A stretch of 64,000 nucleotides of DNA from Tenacibaculum mesophilum (GTDB lineage: Bacteria > Bacteroidota > Bacteroidia > Flavobacteriales > Flavobacteriaceae), in the NCBI RefSeq assembly GCF_003867075.1, contig NZ_CP032544.1, positions 982,001-1,046,000 on the forward strand, read 5' to 3'. The position numbers and the translations under genes are program-made. The notes under the pieces were generated by a model, which saw nothing but the letters and a program-made list of their open reading frames with translations, was not told the origin of the DNA and ran no database searches. This document shows, one piece after another, positions 10,455-19,700 of this stretch (the stretch's first letter is position 1; the number at the start of each line of letters is the position of its first letter).

Positions 10455-10462
10455 TAAATTTG
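10455..10462 (+). promoter_or_regulatory. Housekeeping promoter -7 element of the DUF1573 gene
   Basis: TAAATTTG matches the Bacteroidota -7 consensus TAnnTTTG, 37 bp upstream of the ATG at 10500. No clear -33 TTG stands at the preferred distance. Confidence 0.55.
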
Positions 10463-10499
10463 TAGCGGTTAATACCCTAAAAAATTAATTTTTAACATT

Positions 10500-10904
10500 A
10501 TGAGAACAATTTTATCATTTATCGCTGTTTGCTTTATTACCTTAACAGTAAGCGCTCAAGAATTTAAATTTGAAACTGAAACTATTGACTATGGAAAAAT
10601 AGCTTATGGGTCTGAAGGAAAACGCGTATTTGAATTTACAAACGTAGGTGAAGCTCCTATTATAATTAAGGATATCGTATCTCCTTGTGGATGTACAGTA
10701 CCTACTAAACCTGAAGAGCCAATTATGCCTGGTAAAAAAGGACAAATTGAAGTTTCTTATGACACAAAAAGATTAGGTGGTTTTTCTAAAACTTTAACTG
10801 TTATTTCAAATGCTAAAAACAAAAGAAAAAGAGTTAAAATTAAAGGATTCATTGTAAAGGATGCAACTCCTGCCAAAGAGAAAAGTACGGTAAGCGATAG
10901 CTAA
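10500..10904 (+). CDS. DUF1573 secreted protein
   Basis: A 134-residue protein with a signal peptide (MRTILSFIAVCFITLTVSAQ) and one DUF1573 Ig-like (ASPM/SPD-2/Hydin-type) domain at about residues 22-120. Characteristic stretches are FEFTNVGEAPIII and DIVSPCGCTVPTKP with a CGC motif. The family is abundant in Bacteroidota and is thought to be periplasmic; its function is not established. It is a single gene with its own promoter and a terminator directly after it. Confidence 0.88.
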   Translation: MRTILSFIAVCFITLTVSAQEFKFETETIDYGKIAYGSEGKRVFEFTNVGEAPIIIKDIVSPCGCTVPTKPEEPIMPGKKGQIEVSYDTKRLGGFSKTLTVISNAKNKRKRVKIKGFIVKDATPAKEKSTVSDS

Positions 10905-10920
10905 AAACTTATTATACATA

Positions 10921-10952
10921 AAAAAAAGCTCAACAAATGTTGAGCTTTTTTT
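10921..10952. terminator. Bidirectional intrinsic terminator
   Basis: The stem core GCTCAAC / GTTGAGC (10928-10934 with 10939-10945) has an A-run on one side and a T-run on the other, so it works on both strands. Its right end overlaps the stop codon of the converging protease gene at 10951. Confidence 0.88.
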
Positions 10953-12291
10953 ATATTCTTTGTTCTAGCTTAAACATAAACCTTAGCCTAACACCTGCTC
11001 TTTCTGCTTCTATCTTTATTTTCTTACCTGGTTTTGTATGAAACATATCTATAATCTCATTTAAATGATATTCATGTGCTGCCTTTCCATTAATTCTCTT
11101 TATTACATCTCCAATTTGAAGACCTGCTTTAAAAGCTGGTGAATTTTCTACTACTTTATCTATTTTATACTTAGGCTTAAAACGATAAAAATATGTACTT
11201 ACTAAAGAAATTACATTACTTTTTTGTGTTTGATTATTTGAACCATAAGCATCTTCAAACTTAGTCGCTCCTTTTTCTTTTATTAACTCTTGCCCATCAT
11301 ATATTATATGTAGACCACTCATATTATAATAAAAGCCTCTATTTAATGAAGCGTTCTTTTTCAGTATTACTCTTTTATTCGGGTAATCAAGCCATACCTT
11401 AAAACGTTTTAAAATTCCTCCGCCAATACTACCATTCCTTTCTTTAAATTGTCTGGCATTAAAGGTTGATGAAGAATCTAAAAAAGATACTGTTGGTTCA
11501 CTTATTTTAAACTTTCCTATAGAAATTTTCTGAAGCCTACTTCTATTTCCATAGATAGTACCACTAAACCCCTCTCCTATTATATCTTTAAAAAACTTCT
11601 TAGGTGTTTTCAACTCTTTTTTTGTTCCCTCAAACAACCAAACTGCGTCACTACCTCCTGTATCAATTAATAATTTTACTGGTAACATTGTTGTTTTCAA
11701 AGTATCAACTTGCACATTTACATCTATGTAAGGTTTATTTCTATAAAATTGTAAAGGAAAACTTTCACATCTATTACATACATTCAGTTTATAAGTTTTA
11801 GGGTTGTAAAAATCAATACTCTTGCTAGCATAATTAATTTTGACTATAACATCTTTTAATAAATCATACCCTATAATACCGTGAATGGTTGTTCCCATTT
11901 TAGCAGAAATATCAAAAGCATCTTTCAAAATAACATATAACCCTTGATTAGAACTAGCTATATTTTTAATTCTAAAATTATTACCTCTAGAAAATAATGC
12001 TTCTACTGGAGCTCCACTCCCTAACCCCCTTATAAACACTTTTTTTACATTATTTAAACCAATACTATCTTTAGAAGTTAGATTAAATAAAATTGTCTTA
12101 TTTACCCCTGTATCCAAAATAAATGATAGTTTGTGTCCATTAATTTCCAATGGAATAACGACTAAATTGTTAATTAACTGAAACTTTATCGATTGTTTAT
12201 CAATCTCTTTACCTAAAAACTGAAAGTTTTGTTGAGTAAAAGCTGAAGTACTTAAAAAAAGTATAAAAAAGTATAGTAATAATCTATTCAA
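10951..12291 (-). CDS. Secreted retropepsin-like aspartyl protease with PDZ domain
   Basis: A 446-residue protein with a signal peptide (about 1-20). Two retropepsin-like halves each carry a DTG active-site triad: FILDTGVN (Asp60) and LLIDTGGSD (Asp210). A C-terminal PDZ domain spans about 365-440 (VVENSPAFKAGLQIGDVIKRING). Having two DTG lobes in one chain means it may act as a monomer. The expected place is the periplasm or outer membrane; substrate unknown. The architecture is common in Bacteroidota. The gene is transcribed alone and divergent from the aminotransferase gene at 12450. Confidence 0.85.
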   Translation of the reverse strand: MNRLLLYFFILFLSTSAFTQQNFQFLGKEIDKQSIKFQLINNLVVIPLEINGHKLSFILDTGVNKTILFNLTSKDSIGLNNVKKVFIRGLGSGAPVEALFSRGNNFRIKNIASSNQGLYVILKDAFDISAKMGTTIHGIIGYDLLKDVIVKINYASKSIDFYNPKTYKLNVCNRCESFPLQFYRNKPYIDVNVQVDTLKTTMLPVKLLIDTGGSDAVWLFEGTKKELKTPKKFFKDIIGEGFSGTIYGNRSRLQKISIGKFKISEPTVSFLDSSSTFNARQFKERNGSIGGGILKRFKVWLDYPNKRVILKKNASLNRGFYYNMSGLHIIYDGQELIKEKGATKFEDAYGSNNQTQKSNVISLVSTYFYRFKPKYKIDKVVENSPAFKAGLQIGDVIKRINGKAAHEYHLNEIIDMFHTKPGKKIKIEAERAGVRLRFMFKLEQRI

Positions 12292-12449
12292 AAGAACTTA
12301 TTTTATAGTTATATACTTAAATATACAACCTTCATTTTAGAAATTCTGGTTTTTATGATTTTTTTAACCGATTTTTTCATCGTAAACATTCTAATACTCT
12401 CAAATATATTTTGCAAATTTGCCTTTCAAACAACTAATTTAATTTAAAA

Positions 12450-13640
12450 ATGCCATCAATTTCTAGTAAAGGAAACGCAATGCCTCAATCACCAATTCGT
12501 AAATTGGTTCCTTTTGCTGAGGCTGCTAAAAAAAATGGAACAAAAGTTTATCATTTAAATATTGGTCAACCTGATATTAAAACACCACAAGTTGCTTTAG
12601 ACGCAGTAAAAAACAATAGTATTGAAGTATTATCATATGCTAGATCTGAAGGTTCAGAAGAATACAGGACTAAGCTTGCTAATTACTATGCTAAAAATGA
12701 CATTCATGTAACGGCTAATAATATCATAGCTACTACAGGAGGTTCAGAGGCTTTATTATTTACTATTGGTAGTATTACCGATCCAGGAGATGAAATTATT
12801 ATACCTGAACCTTTTTATGCTAACTATAATGGTTTCTCTACAGCTTCAGGTGTAAAAGTAGTTCCTGTTATTTCTAAAATTGAAAATAACTTTGCTTTAC
12901 CTGCTATTGAAGATTTTGAGAAGTTAATTACTCCAAAAACTAAAGCAATTTTAATTTGTAACCCTGGGAATCCAACTGGATATTTATACAGCAAAGAAGA
13001 AATTGAAAAGCTAAAACAAATTGTGTTAAAACATGATTTATTTTTAATTGCTGATGAAGTATATCGTGAGTTTACCTATGATGGTGAAAAGCATAACTCG
13101 GTAATGGCTTTAGAAGGATTAGAACAAAATGCTATTATGATTGATTCTGTATCGAAACGTTACAGTATGTGTGGTGCAAGAATTGGTTGTATTGTTTCTA
13201 AAAATGAAGAATTTATTGGAACAGCTATTAAATTTGCTCAAGCACGTCTAAGCCCACCAACCTATGCCTTAATTGCCAGTGAAGCTGCTTTAGATACTCC
13301 TCAAAGTTATTTTGATGAAGTTATTGAAGAGTATGAGGATCGTAGAAATACCTTGATTTCTGAGTTGCAAAAAATTGAAGGAGTAAAAGTTGCCAATCCT
13401 AAAGGTGCTTTTTACTGTGTTGCTGAATTACCAGTAAAAGATACAGATGACTTTGCTCAATGGATTTTAGAAAAATTCAGCGATAATAATGAAACGGTAA
13501 TGGTAGCTCCTGCAAGTGGATTCTATTCTACCGAAGGTGAAGGAAAAAATCAGGTGCGTATTGCCTATGTTTTAAACAAAGCCGATTTAAAACGTTCAGT
13601 TGAGATATTAAAAATCGCCTTAGAAAAATATAATAGTTAA
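12450..13640 (+). CDS. PLP-dependent aminotransferase, class I/II (aspartate aminotransferase-like)
   Basis: A 396-residue fold-type I PLP enzyme. Visible landmarks are GGSEAL (about 98-102), NPGNPTG (171-177), the ADEVY aspartate near 202 and the Schiff-base lysine in DSVSKRYSMCGARIG (about 236), with a C-terminal substrate arginine in VRIAYV. It transfers amino groups between amino acids and 2-oxo acids; aspartate is the best guess, but aromatic or other specificity cannot be excluded. The stop codon directly abuts the murB start, so the two are one transcript. Confidence 0.88.
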   Translation: MPSISSKGNAMPQSPIRKLVPFAEAAKKNGTKVYHLNIGQPDIKTPQVALDAVKNNSIEVLSYARSEGSEEYRTKLANYYAKNDIHVTANNIIATTGGSEALLFTIGSITDPGDEIIIPEPFYANYNGFSTASGVKVVPVISKIENNFALPAIEDFEKLITPKTKAILICNPGNPTGYLYSKEEIEKLKQIVLKHDLFLIADEVYREFTYDGEKHNSVMALEGLEQNAIMIDSVSKRYSMCGARIGCIVSKNEEFIGTAIKFAQARLSPPTYALIASEAALDTPQSYFDEVIEEYEDRRNTLISELQKIEGVKVANPKGAFYCVAELPVKDTDDFAQWILEKFSDNNETVMVAPASGFYSTEGEGKNQVRIAYVLNKADLKRSVEILKIALEKYNS

Positions 13641-14651
13641 TTGAATATTCAAGAAAACATATCTTTAAAAGAGTACAACACGTTTGGTATTGATGTAAAT
13701 GCCAAACGTTTTGTTTCTATTACTTCTGTATACCAACTACAACAGCTTTTAAAAGAGGAAAAAAATCTTTTTTTAATTTCTGGTGGTAGTAACATGTTAC
13801 TTACCAAAGATATTGAAAACCTAGTTGTACATATTGATATTAAAGGAATTTCTATTGATAGAGAAAATAATAATGACATCTACATAACTGTAAATGCTGG
13901 TGAAAACTGGCATGAATTTGTGTTGTGGTGCGTTTCTCAAAACTATGGTGGATTGGAAAACTTATCTCTAATCCCTGGAAATGTAGGTACTTGTCCTATC
14001 CAAAATATTGGTGCTTACGGTGTTGAAGTAAAAGATACTATCACAAAAGTAGAAGCTGTTGAAATAAAAACAGGAAAATTAGTTTCTTTTTCTGCGGAAG
14101 AATGTCAGTTTGGATACCGTAATTCCATATTTAAAAACGAAGCCAAAGGGAAATATGTGTTAACTTCAGTAAGTTTTCAACTCACTAAAAACAATCACAA
14201 ACTTAATACTTCCTACGGAGCTATTGAGTCTGAGTTAGCTTCAAAAGATATTACAAATCCAACTATAAAAGATATTTCTGATGCTGTAATCGCCATACGT
14301 CAATCAAAATTACCAGATCCAAAAGAAATAGGAAACAGTGGTAGTTTCTTTAAAAATCCAGTAATTTCAAGAGAACATTTTGAAAAACTTCAGAAAAAGT
14401 ATCCTAATACTCCTAGTTATGTTATTTCTGATACTGAAATTAAAGTACCAGCTGGTTGGTTAATTGAACAAAGTGGATTTAAAGGAAAGCGTTTTGGCGA
14501 CTATGGAGTCCACGAAAAGCAAGCCTTAGTCTTAGTAAATTACGGAAATGCAAAGGGAAATGAAATTTATGAATTGGCACAAAATATTCAACACACTATC
14601 AAAGAAAAGTTTAATATTAACCTAGAAATAGAGGTAAACATTATTTTATAA
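13641..14651 (+). CDS. murB: UDP-N-acetylenolpyruvoylglucosamine reductase
   Basis: A 336-residue FAD enzyme that reduces UDP-GlcNAc-enolpyruvate to UDP-MurNAc, the second step of cytoplasmic peptidoglycan precursor synthesis. It begins with a TTG codon immediately after the stop of the preceding gene; this start gives the canonical N-terminus NISLKEYNTFGID and no ATG is available. FAD-binding GGSNMLL (about 47-53), IPGNVGTCPIQNIGAYG, YRNSIFK, and the proton-donor serine loop GNSGSFFKNP are visible, ending with the acidic C-terminus typical of type I MurB. Confidence 0.96.
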   Translation: MNIQENISLKEYNTFGIDVNAKRFVSITSVYQLQQLLKEEKNLFLISGGSNMLLTKDIENLVVHIDIKGISIDRENNNDIYITVNAGENWHEFVLWCVSQNYGGLENLSLIPGNVGTCPIQNIGAYGVEVKDTITKVEAVEIKTGKLVSFSAEECQFGYRNSIFKNEAKGKYVLTSVSFQLTKNNHKLNTSYGAIESELASKDITNPTIKDISDAVIAIRQSKLPDPKEIGNSGSFFKNPVISREHFEKLQKKYPNTPSYVISDTEIKVPAGWLIEQSGFKGKRFGDYGVHEKQALVLVNYGNAKGNEIYELAQNIQHTIKEKFNINLEIEVNIIL

Positions 14652-14738
14652 AATTACAATTAATTCTAACATTTTAGCCATACTTCAATTTCATTAGTAT
14701 AAATTTATTTAATTTCATACAAAAAAATATGAAGTTCG

Positions 14739-14746
14739 TATCTTTG
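14739..14746 (+). promoter_or_regulatory. Promoter -7 element
   Basis: TATCTTTG matches TAnnTTTG, 20 bp upstream of the start of the small NqrM-like gene, implying a very short leader. No convincing -33 box. Confidence 0.55.
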
Positions 14747-14765
14747 CAGTACAAAACAATACATC

Positions 14766-14972
14766 ATGAAATTAATTTTTGTTACCATAGGATTATTAGC
14801 GTTAGCATTTGCTGGAATTGCCATTAAAATTTGGGCAAAAAAAGACGGAGAGTTTGCTGGTACTTGTGCTAGCCAAAACCCGATGTTAAATGAGAGTGGT
14901 GAAGCTTGTGGATTTTGTGGTAAAACTCCAGACCAGTTTGATACTTGTAGTGAACCTCAACATAATTATTAA
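14766..14972 (+). CDS. Small Cys-rich membrane protein, NqrM-like
   Basis: A 68-residue protein with one N-terminal membrane helix (about 3-24) and a short Cys-rich tail: GTC, then ACGFC about 14 residues later, then a fourth Cys. This resembles NqrM (DUF539), which helps insert the Fe centre of the Na+-translocating NADH:quinone reductase. The flavobacterial version is often annotated only as a membrane or secreted protein. The exact Cys spacing differs from proteobacterial NqrM and no nqr genes are in the window, so the function is inferred. It has its own promoter. Confidence 0.55.
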   Translation: MKLIFVTIGLLALAFAGIAIKIWAKKDGEFAGTCASQNPMLNESGEACGFCGKTPDQFDTCSEPQHNY

Positions 14973-15208
14973 ACAAGTACCAATTAACTAATCTTTTTTA
15001 GAATTTATCACTTTACCCTTCTCTCTTACAGCAGCTACTATTTTGCAAAAGGAAGTAAAAAAATCTATGTTTAGATGTTATATCGTTCAAGATATTACTC
15101 TTCCATAACTAGAGTTACTTAGTTTTTTATAGCTGGTATACTTGGTATTTACCGAATATCGCTATAAATTAGTATATTTATATCAAATCAAATTTTGAAA
15201 CCCAAGCA

Positions 15209-15772
15209 TTGGACATAAATCAGGAAAAAGTATTTCACCACATTCAACAAGCTAAAAAAGGAAATCAAATATCTTTTAATTATTTATTAGATACTTTCTG
15301 GGGGAGCGTGTATGCTTTTCAGCTGAAAAAAACCAAAAATGATAATGATGCTGAAGATATTACTATTCAGACTTTTTCTAAGGCCTTTGATAGAATTGAA
15401 ACTTTTGATGAAAACTATCAATTCAAAACTTGGTTAATTACAATTTCAAAAAACGTATACATCGATTCTCTTCGAAAGAAAAAATCTACCATATATACAC
15501 AAACAACTGAAGAACAAGAAAAAGAAGTGTATGCTGTTGTTGATGACGCTCCTTCTCCTGAAGACAAAATTATTACTGAACAAAACTTAGCGAAACTTCT
15601 AAAAGACATTAAAAAATTAAAACCAAAATATCAAGATGTCATCAACCTTCGGTATTTTCAAGAATTAAGTTATAAAGAAATTTCTGAGCAAATTGGGGAA
15701 CCGATAAATAATGTAAAAGTAAAATTATTACGTGCAAAAAAATTATTAGCTGAAATAATAAAGAAATCATAA
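15209..15772 (+). CDS. ECF RNA polymerase sigma factor (second)
   Basis: A 187-residue sigma-70 family protein with region 2 at about 20-90 (NDNDAEDITIQTFSKAFDRI, FKTWLITISKNVYID) and region 4 at about 125-180 (LRYFQELSYKEISEQIG...VKVKLLRAKKLL). The start is TTG at 15209; no ATG exists before the conserved part. No membrane anti-sigma gene follows. Instead there is a tiny basic ORF and then an Nramp-type transporter. Control of metal uptake is a possibility from context only. Confidence 0.9.
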   Translation: MDINQEKVFHHIQQAKKGNQISFNYLLDTFWGSVYAFQLKKTKNDNDAEDITIQTFSKAFDRIETFDENYQFKTWLITISKNVYIDSLRKKKSTIYTQTTEEQEKEVYAVVDDAPSPEDKIITEQNLAKLLKDIKKLKPKYQDVINLRYFQELSYKEISEQIGEPINNVKVKLLRAKKLLAEIIKKS

Positions 15773-15800
15773 ATTGCAAAACCATAAAAATCAAAACTTT

Positions 15801-15929
15801 ATGATTTTACAGTTTAATGCAATAAGAAAATATCTACATAAAAAAGAATTTCAACCAAAAAGAGAAGAAAAAAAGCATCTGAAAACTTTGTTTGAAAAGT
15901 TAAAAGATGGTGACTATTTAAACTTTTAA
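15801..15929 (+). CDS. Small basic protein (42 aa, hypothetical)
   Basis: A 42-codon frame from ATG 15801 sits between the ECF sigma gene and the transporter gene, 12 bp before the latter. The product is very Lys/Glu-rich and helical (YLHKKEFQPKREEKKHL). A TTG at 15774, one base after the sigma stop codon, is in frame and would extend it by nine residues. Tight packing in a sigma-factor operon supports a real gene. It could be a small sigma regulator, but nothing in the sequence shows this. Confidence 0.45.
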   Translation: MILQFNAIRKYLHKKEFQPKREEKKHLKTLFEKLKDGDYLNF

Positions 15930-15941
15930 GCTCTCTTTTTC

Positions 15942-17171
15942 ATGAAAAAATCTCTCTTAAACCTATTAGGCCCTGGACTATTATTTGCTGGTGCTGCCAT
16001 AGGTGTTTCCCATTTAGTACAATCAACTAGAGCTGGTGCCGATTTTGGCTTTGGTTTACTATGGGCTTTACTCCTAGTACACATTATCAAATATCCTTTT
16101 TTTCAATTTGGCCCTCGATATGCTACAGCAACAGGCGAAACGCTTTTAGATGGTTATAAAAAACTTGGTAAAGGAGTTTTAATCAGCTATTTCATATTAA
16201 ATATTGCAACTATGTTTACCATTCAAGCTGCAGTAACTATTGTTACAGCCAGTTTAGCTTCTAATATTTTTGGTATTTCACTTGATTTAGTAGCGTGGTC
16301 TGTATTAATTATGTTCATTAGTATTGTTTTACTAGGCATAGGGAAATACAAATTTTTAGATAACTTAATGAAGTATATTATTGCTATTTTAACCATTAGC
16401 ACTATAATAGCCGTAAACATTGCCCTATTTAAAACTGACAAGGGTTTTAGCTTTCAACAAATAATACCTAGCGGAACAGCTCAAGTAACCTTTTTAATTG
16501 CTTTCTTAGGATGGATGCCCGCTCCGTTGGATATTTCTATTTGGCATTCTTTATGGTCGGTAGAAAAAGACAAAACTACTTTTGTAAAAATAAAGCCTAA
16601 ACAAGCCATTTTTGATTTTAATGTTGGCTATATTGGAGCCTTATTTTTAGGAGTTTGTTTCGTTATGTTAGGTGCTTTAGTTATGCATCAATCAGGAGAA
16701 TCATTCTCTAGTAAAGGAACTATTTTTGCTTCTCAACTAATCAATTTATACACAAAAAACTTAGGAGAATTTTCTTCTGTATTTATTGGTATTGCAGCTT
16801 TTACAACTATGTTTAGTACTACCATTACAACATTAGATGCTTCACCAAGAGCTATGGAAAAATCTTCTTTTTTACTTTTTCCGAGAACAACAAGAACAAT
16901 AAAATTAGGCTACTGGTTTTGGTTACTACTGTTAACGCTTGGAACCTCTGTTATTTTATATTGTTTTTTAAGTGATATGGTATTTCTTGTACGAATAGCC
17001 ACAGTTTTATCTTTTTTAACAGCTCCGTTTTATGCTATTCTCAACTATATCTTAATTACTGGTAAGCATACGCCAAAAAAGTACAGACCAAATATTGGTT
17101 TACGCATTTTGAGTCTTATAGGTATTGTTTTTTTGTTCGGATTTAGTATTTGGTTTTTACTTAGTTTATAA
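15942..17171 (+). CDS. Nramp-related membrane transporter (atypical)
   Basis: A 409-residue integral membrane protein with about 11 hydrophobic segments and an Nramp-like order. It starts [21 protein letters not shown], where canonical Nramp proteins have the metal-binding DPGN motif. Here the equivalent is GAAIGVSH, and the TM6 MPH motif appears as MPAPLDIS. The residues that bind Mn/Fe in classical members are therefore absent, so its substrate may be another ion such as Mg2+ (inference by analogy with Nramp-related magnesium transporters). It lies downstream of an ECF sigma factor and upstream of lipA. Confidence 0.75.
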   Translation: MKKSLLNLLGPGLLFAGAAIGVSHLVQSTRAGADFGFGLLWALLLVHIIKYPFFQFGPRYATATGETLLDGYKKLGKGVLISYFILNIATMFTIQAAVTIVTASLASNIFGISLDLVAWSVLIMFISIVLLGIGKYKFLDNLMKYIIAILTISTIIAVNIALFKTDKGFSFQQIIPSGTAQVTFLIAFLGWMPAPLDISIWHSLWSVEKDKTTFVKIKPKQAIFDFNVGYIGALFLGVCFVMLGALVMHQSGESFSSKGTIFASQLINLYTKNLGEFSSVFIGIAAFTTMFSTTITTLDASPRAMEKSSFLLFPRTTRTIKLGYWFWLLLLTLGTSVILYCFLSDMVFLVRIATVLSFLTAPFYAILNYILITGKHTPKKYRPNIGLRILSLIGIVFLFGFSIWFLLSL

Positions 17172-17183
17172 ATCTTTTCTTTG

Positions 17184-17191
17184 TAAATTTG
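17184..17191 (+). promoter_or_regulatory. Promoter -7 element of lipA
   Basis: TAAATTTG matches TAnnTTTG. A transcript starting about 7 bp downstream would begin after the upstream TTG at 17189, which decides for the ATG at 17210 as the lipA start. Confidence 0.6.
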
Positions 17192-17209
17192 CAGTTCAAT
17201 TTTTATGGA

Positions 17210-18079
17210 ATGGCAAACGAAACTGTAGCAACACCAGAAAGAACGAAAAAACCAAAATGGTTACGTGTAAAATTACCTGTAGGAAAAAAATACACGGAAC
17301 TAAGAGGACTTGTTGATAAATATAAATTAAACACTATTTGTACCAGTGGAAGCTGTCCAAACATGGGTGAATGTTGGGGAGAAGGTACTGCTACCTTTAT
17401 GATTTTAGGTAACATCTGTACACGTTCATGTGGGTTTTGTGGTGTTAAAACTGGACGTCCAGACACCGTTGAATGGGATGAACCTGAAAAAGTAGCTCGT
17501 TCTATTAAATTAATGAATATTAAACATGCGGTAATTACCTCTGTTGACCGTGATGATTTAAAAGATGGAGGTTCTATTATTTGGTCTGAAACAGTACAGG
17601 CTATTCGTAGAGCTAATCCGAATACTACTTTAGAAACTCTTATTCCTGATTTTCAAGGAAACGAAAAATTAATAGACCGTATTATTGAAGTAGCTCCTGA
17701 AGTTGTTTCTCACAATATGGAAACGGTACGTCGCTTAACTCGTGAAGTTCGTATTCAAGCAAAATATGATCGTAGCTTGGGGGTTTTAAAATACCTAAAA
17801 GAAAACGGAATGCGTACTAAATCTGGAATTATGCTTGGTTTAGGCGAAACAGAAGATGAAGTAATACAAACCATGAAAGACTTACGTAATGTTGGATTGG
17901 ATGTTATTACTATCGGTCAATATTTACAACCTAGTAAAAAACACTTACCTGTTAAGGAATTTATAACACCAGAACAATTCAAAAAATACGAAACATTAGG
18001 GTTAGAAATGGGCTTTATGTATGTAGAAAGTGGTGCCTTAGTACGTTCATCGTATAAAGCACACAAACACGCTAGCTAA
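17210..18079 (+). CDS. lipA: Lipoyl synthase
   Basis: About 289 residues. A radical SAM enzyme that inserts two sulfurs into protein-bound octanoyl groups to make lipoate for 2-oxoacid dehydrogenases and the glycine cleavage system. The auxiliary cluster motif [12 protein letters not shown] (CX4CX5C) and the radical SAM motif CTRSCGFC (CX3CX2C) are both present, and the C-terminal SS pair (VRSSYKA) that ligates the auxiliary cluster is conserved. The ATG at 17210 is preferred over the in-frame TTG at 17189 because a -7 promoter element overlaps the latter. Normal length. Confidence 0.97.
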   Translation: MANETVATPERTKKPKWLRVKLPVGKKYTELRGLVDKYKLNTICTSGSCPNMGECWGEGTATFMILGNICTRSCGFCGVKTGRPDTVEWDEPEKVARSIKLMNIKHAVITSVDRDDLKDGGSIIWSETVQAIRRANPNTTLETLIPDFQGNEKLIDRIIEVAPEVVSHNMETVRRLTREVRIQAKYDRSLGVLKYLKENGMRTKSGIMLGLGETEDEVIQTMKDLRNVGLDVITIGQYLQPSKKHLPVKEFITPEQFKKYETLGLEMGFMYVESGALVRSSYKAHKHAS

Positions 18080-18171
18080 CCTTAAATTAAAATATCCTTA
18101 ACTTTTTAACGGTTTAACGTTAAAAAAATGTCAAATAATTAAAAATTAAATAAAGTACCGCTTTTTATTTA

Positions 18172-18192
18172 TAATTTTGGCACAGATATTGG
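18172..18192 (+). promoter_or_regulatory. Overlapping sigma-54 type promoter and -7 element
   Basis: TTGGCACAGATATTGG (18177-18192) is close to the RpoN consensus TGGCAC-N5-TTGC, with GG at 18179-18180 and GG at 18191-18192, exactly 12 bp apart. The same bases contain TAATTTTG (18172-18179), which fits the housekeeping -7 TAnnTTTG. Either way transcription would run right into a gene-free stretch ended by a terminator. Confidence 0.55.
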
Positions 18193-18202
18193 AAACAACA
18201 AT

Positions 18203-18298
18203 ACCGTAAGCAAGTAACATTGTTTTCATTGTGTAAATTATTTGAATTAGTTGATTAACAAAGAAGCCCGCTCAAATTGAGTGGGCTTCCTGTTTTTA
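18203..18298 (+). ncRNA. Candidate small RNA between lipA and the CBS gene
   Basis: A promoter-like element at 18172-18192 and a strong Rho-independent terminator at 18263-18297 enclose about 95 bases with no open reading frame of note. No gene on this strand follows; the next gene (18320-19678) is on the other strand. A short, terminator-ended, untranslated transcript is therefore likely. The start would be about 18187 if the -7 element is used and about 18203 if sigma-54 is used. Target and family are unknown to me. Confidence 0.5.
18263..18297. terminator. Intrinsic terminator
   Basis: An 11-bp stem with one G-T pair (18263-18273 with 18279-18289, loop AAATT) is followed by a T5 run. It ends the candidate small RNA and lipA read-through; on the minus strand it lies just after the CBS gene and may also serve that gene. 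Confidence 0.85.
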
Positions 18299-18319
18299 TT
18301 CTCTTTAGAGATGCTAATT

Positions 18320-19678
18320 TTAAATAGCTCTAATTATATCATATTTTGTAATGATGTGGTGTTTTCCATTTTCTAAATCAACTAAAACTGCTTGATTTTC
18401 TTTGTTAATTAACTTAGATACCTCATCAATAGAAGCTGATTTTTTAACTGTAGGATATGTTCTTCCCATTACATCTTTAATAGGCTTTTCTGCTATATTT
18501 TTATCTTCTAAATAACTATATAATAATGCTGATTCATCTACTGAACCTACAAACCCATTTACATCTCTTACAGGAATCTGTGATATTTTAAATGCACGCA
18601 TTCTTTCGATAGCATGCGATACTAATTCTTCTGTTTGAACAGTTACTAATGGTTTATCTATATGATCTTTAATTAAATCTTCAGCTGTAGTAATTTCTTC
18701 ATCTAAGAATCCTCTATCACGCATCCAATCGTCATTAAACATTTTTCCTACATAACGGCTTCCATGATCGTGAAACAACACTACCACTACATCATCAGGT
18801 TTAAACTCGTCTTTTAACTGTAATAATCCTTTAATAGCTGAACCTGCTGAATTCCCTACAAAAATCCCTTCTTCCTTAGCTATTTTGCGTGTGTAAATAG
18901 CAGCATCTTTGTCAGTTACTTTTGTAAATCCATCAATTAAAGAAAAATCAACATTTTTAGGTAAAATATCTTCCCCAATTCCTTCCGTAATATATGGATA
19001 GATTTCATTTTCATCAAAGATACCAGTTTCGTGATATTTTTTAAATACGGAACCGTATGTATCTACTCCCCAAATTTTAATATTTGGATTCTTTTCTTTT
19101 AAAAACTTAGCAGTCCCTGAAACCGTTCCTCCTGTTCCTACTCCAACAACAAAATGTGTGATTTTACCATCGGTCTGTTCCCAAATTTCTGGTCCTGTTT
19201 GTTCATAATGTGCTTGTGCATTTGAAGGATTGTCATATTGATTTACATACCAAGAGTTTGGAGTTTCCTCCCCTAAACGCTTAGATACTGAATAATATGA
19301 ACGAGGATCATCTGGTTCTACATTCGTAGGGCAAACAACTACCTCTGCTCCTACAGCACGCAGAATATCCATTTTTTCTTTTGATTGCTTATCTGAAATT
19401 ACAAAAATACATTTGTACCCTTTTACAATAGCTGCTAATGCTAATCCCATTCCTGTATTTCCTGAAGTACCTTCAATAATAGTACCTCCTGGTTTTAAAC
19501 GACCATCTGCTTCGGCATCTTCTATCATTTTAAGTGCCATACGGTCTTTTACAGAGTTTCCTGGATTAAACGTTTCTACTTTAGCTAATACTAAAGCATC
19601 TACTTCTTTTGTTACTGAGTTTAATTGAACTAAAGGTGTGTTACCAATAGTTTCTAATATATTTTTTGCGTACTTCAT
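18320..19678 (-). CDS. Cystathionine beta-synthase-type PLP enzyme with CBS domain pair
   Basis: A 452-residue fold-type II PLP enzyme of the cysteine synthase/CBS family. The catalytic lysine is in FNPGNSVKDR (about Lys44), the PLP-phosphate loop reads GTGGTVSG, and residues about 335-452 form two CBS modules that usually bind adenosyl ligands. That architecture is the one of cystathionine beta-synthase (serine + homocysteine to cystathionine), so it probably acts in transsulfuration, but cysteine synthase activity is possible. A shorter paralogue without CBS domains is at 24042-25037 on the same strand. Confidence 0.88.
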   Translation of the reverse strand: MKYAKNILETIGNTPLVQLNSVTKEVDALVLAKVETFNPGNSVKDRMALKMIEDAEADGRLKPGGTIIEGTSGNTGMGLALAAIVKGYKCIFVISDKQSKEKMDILRAVGAEVVVCPTNVEPDDPRSYYSVSKRLGEETPNSWYVNQYDNPSNAQAHYEQTGPEIWEQTDGKITHFVVGVGTGGTVSGTAKFLKEKNPNIKIWGVDTYGSVFKKYHETGIFDENEIYPYITEGIGEDILPKNVDFSLIDGFTKVTDKDAAIYTRKIAKEEGIFVGNSAGSAIKGLLQLKDEFKPDDVVVVLFHDHGSRYVGKMFNDDWMRDRGFLDEEITTAEDLIKDHIDKPLVTVQTEELVSHAIERMRAFKISQIPVRDVNGFVGSVDESALLYSYLEDKNIAEKPIKDVMGRTYPTVKKSASIDEVSKLINKENQAVLVDLENGKHHIITKYDIIRAI

Positions 19679-19700
19679 ATCTTATTAATGTTATGCAAAA

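Noticed and set aside
18106..18123. TTAACG/CGTTAA hairpin just after lipA
   Set aside because: Followed by A residues, not T, on the lipA strand, and the stem is only 6 bp; it is not a credible lipA terminator.
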